From an uncultured Lachnospiraceae bacterium (GTDB lineage Bacteria; Bacillota; Clostridia; Lachnospirales; Lachnospiraceae): 32,012 bases of DNA. The notes under the pieces were generated by a model. It worked only from the letters and a program-made list of their open reading frames with translations, was not told the origin of the DNA and made no database searches. The stretch covers positions 1 through 32,012 of the forward strand of contig CAMOGQ010000032.1 in the NCBI GenBank assembly GCA_946614165.1, read 5' to 3'. Shown in pieces: positions 31,805 through 32,012 of the stretch; the first letter of the stretch is position 1; each line of letters begins with the position of its first letter. The position numbers and the translations under genes are program-made.

Positions 31805-31843
31805 CCCCGCGGAAATTCCCTGTACCAACGGATTTCCGCGGGG
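31805..31843. repeat. 12-bp perfect inverted repeat upstream of the last gene
   Basis: CCCCGCGGAAAT (31805-31816) and ATTTCCGCGGGG (31832-31843) are perfect reverse complements with a 15-base loop. No T-run follows. Apart from this and the preceding terminator, the 303-base gap between 31672 and 31974 holds only purine-rich leader sequence and a poor promoter-like TAAGAT at 31883. Confidence 0.6.
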
Positions 31844-31974
31844 GTGGAACCTGTCGGAATTAAGCCAGGGCCTCCTTTTTACTAAGATAAGGTCAGCAAA
31901 GGAAAACAAGCAAAAACAAACCAAAAGAAACAAAAAAGGCAAAGCAGAAGGATTTCGAAAAGGAGGAAATCAAA

Positions 31975-32012
31975 ATGGCAGACTGGTTAAAACTTGAAGG
32001 CAAGGTAGTAGC
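31975..32012 (+). CDS. Start of a probable short-chain dehydrogenase (cut by window edge)
   Basis: Only the first 12 full codons are present, reading MADWLKLEGKVV. AAAAGGAGGAAA lies about 6 bases upstream, an excellent binding site, so the start is real. The pattern W-L-x-LEGKVV is typical of the N-terminus of short-chain dehydrogenases such as sorbitol-6-phosphate dehydrogenase or KduD-like enzymes, just before the TGxxxGxG nucleotide-binding loop. The rest lies outside the window, so the substrate cannot be named. Confidence 0.55.
   Translation, partial: MADWLKLEGKVV

Overview
The window is GC-rich, low-repeat chromosomal DNA with strong AGGAGG-type ribosome binding sites, consensus sigma-A promoters and compact operons. 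Together with genes such as yesL, uxaCBA, kduID, GltS/TAXI, DUF2232 and a meso-diaminopimelate dehydrogenase, this points to a gut-type Clostridia bacterium, most likely Lachnospiraceae. The taxonomic placement is inference. I saw no tRNA, rRNA, CRISPR array, insertion sequence or phage gene.

Region 1 (1-5.6 kb): a GH43 glycosidase converges on an orphan GH43-type C-terminal beta-sandwich protein with no catalytic domain. Next come an ABC half-exporter with a YesL-type membrane protein, and a YccF-family membrane protein. Region 2 (5.7-7.75 kb): a CASTOR/POLLUX-like ion-channel protein, closed by a perfect 18-bp hairpin terminator.

Region 3 (7.8-22.2 kb) is the core: a pectin/galacturonate utilisation locus. 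On the minus strand uxaC-uxaB-uxaA turn galacturonate or glucuronate into 2-keto-3-deoxygluconate (KDG); a LacI-type and an AraC-type regulator lie beside them. On the plus strand runs an operon of a sugar-phosphate epimerase-like protein, GH105, GH28, kduI, kduD, an RpiB/LacAB-family isomerase and kdgK. GH28 and GH105 have no signal peptide, so oligogalacturonides appear to be cut inside the cell. GH105 would release unsaturated galacturonate, whose product is isomerised by KduI (and perhaps also by the RpiB-like protein), reduced by KduD to KDG, and phosphorylated by KdgK. Near-identical 18-bp palindromes sit at the uxaC promoter and the plus-strand operon promoter, so both arms are probably co-regulated. 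KDPG aldolase and an oligogalacturonide importer are not in the window.

Region 4 (22.2-24.8 kb, minus): a TAXI-type solute-binding lipoprotein, a GltS sodium/glutamate symporter and a small protein made of repeated LA(M/V)PE(I/V)H motifs. The TAXI protein is paired with GltS instead of the usual TRAP membrane subunits. This is the most unusual system here.

Region 5 (25.0-32.0 kb): a DUF523-GNAT fusion, a DUF2232 membrane protein, a stand-alone HMA2-like domain resembling the N-terminus of a metal P-type ATPase, a von Willebrand A protein, diaminopimelate dehydrogenase, 4-alpha-glucanotransferase, an unknown two-helix membrane protein, and the first codons of a short-chain dehydrogenase at the right edge.
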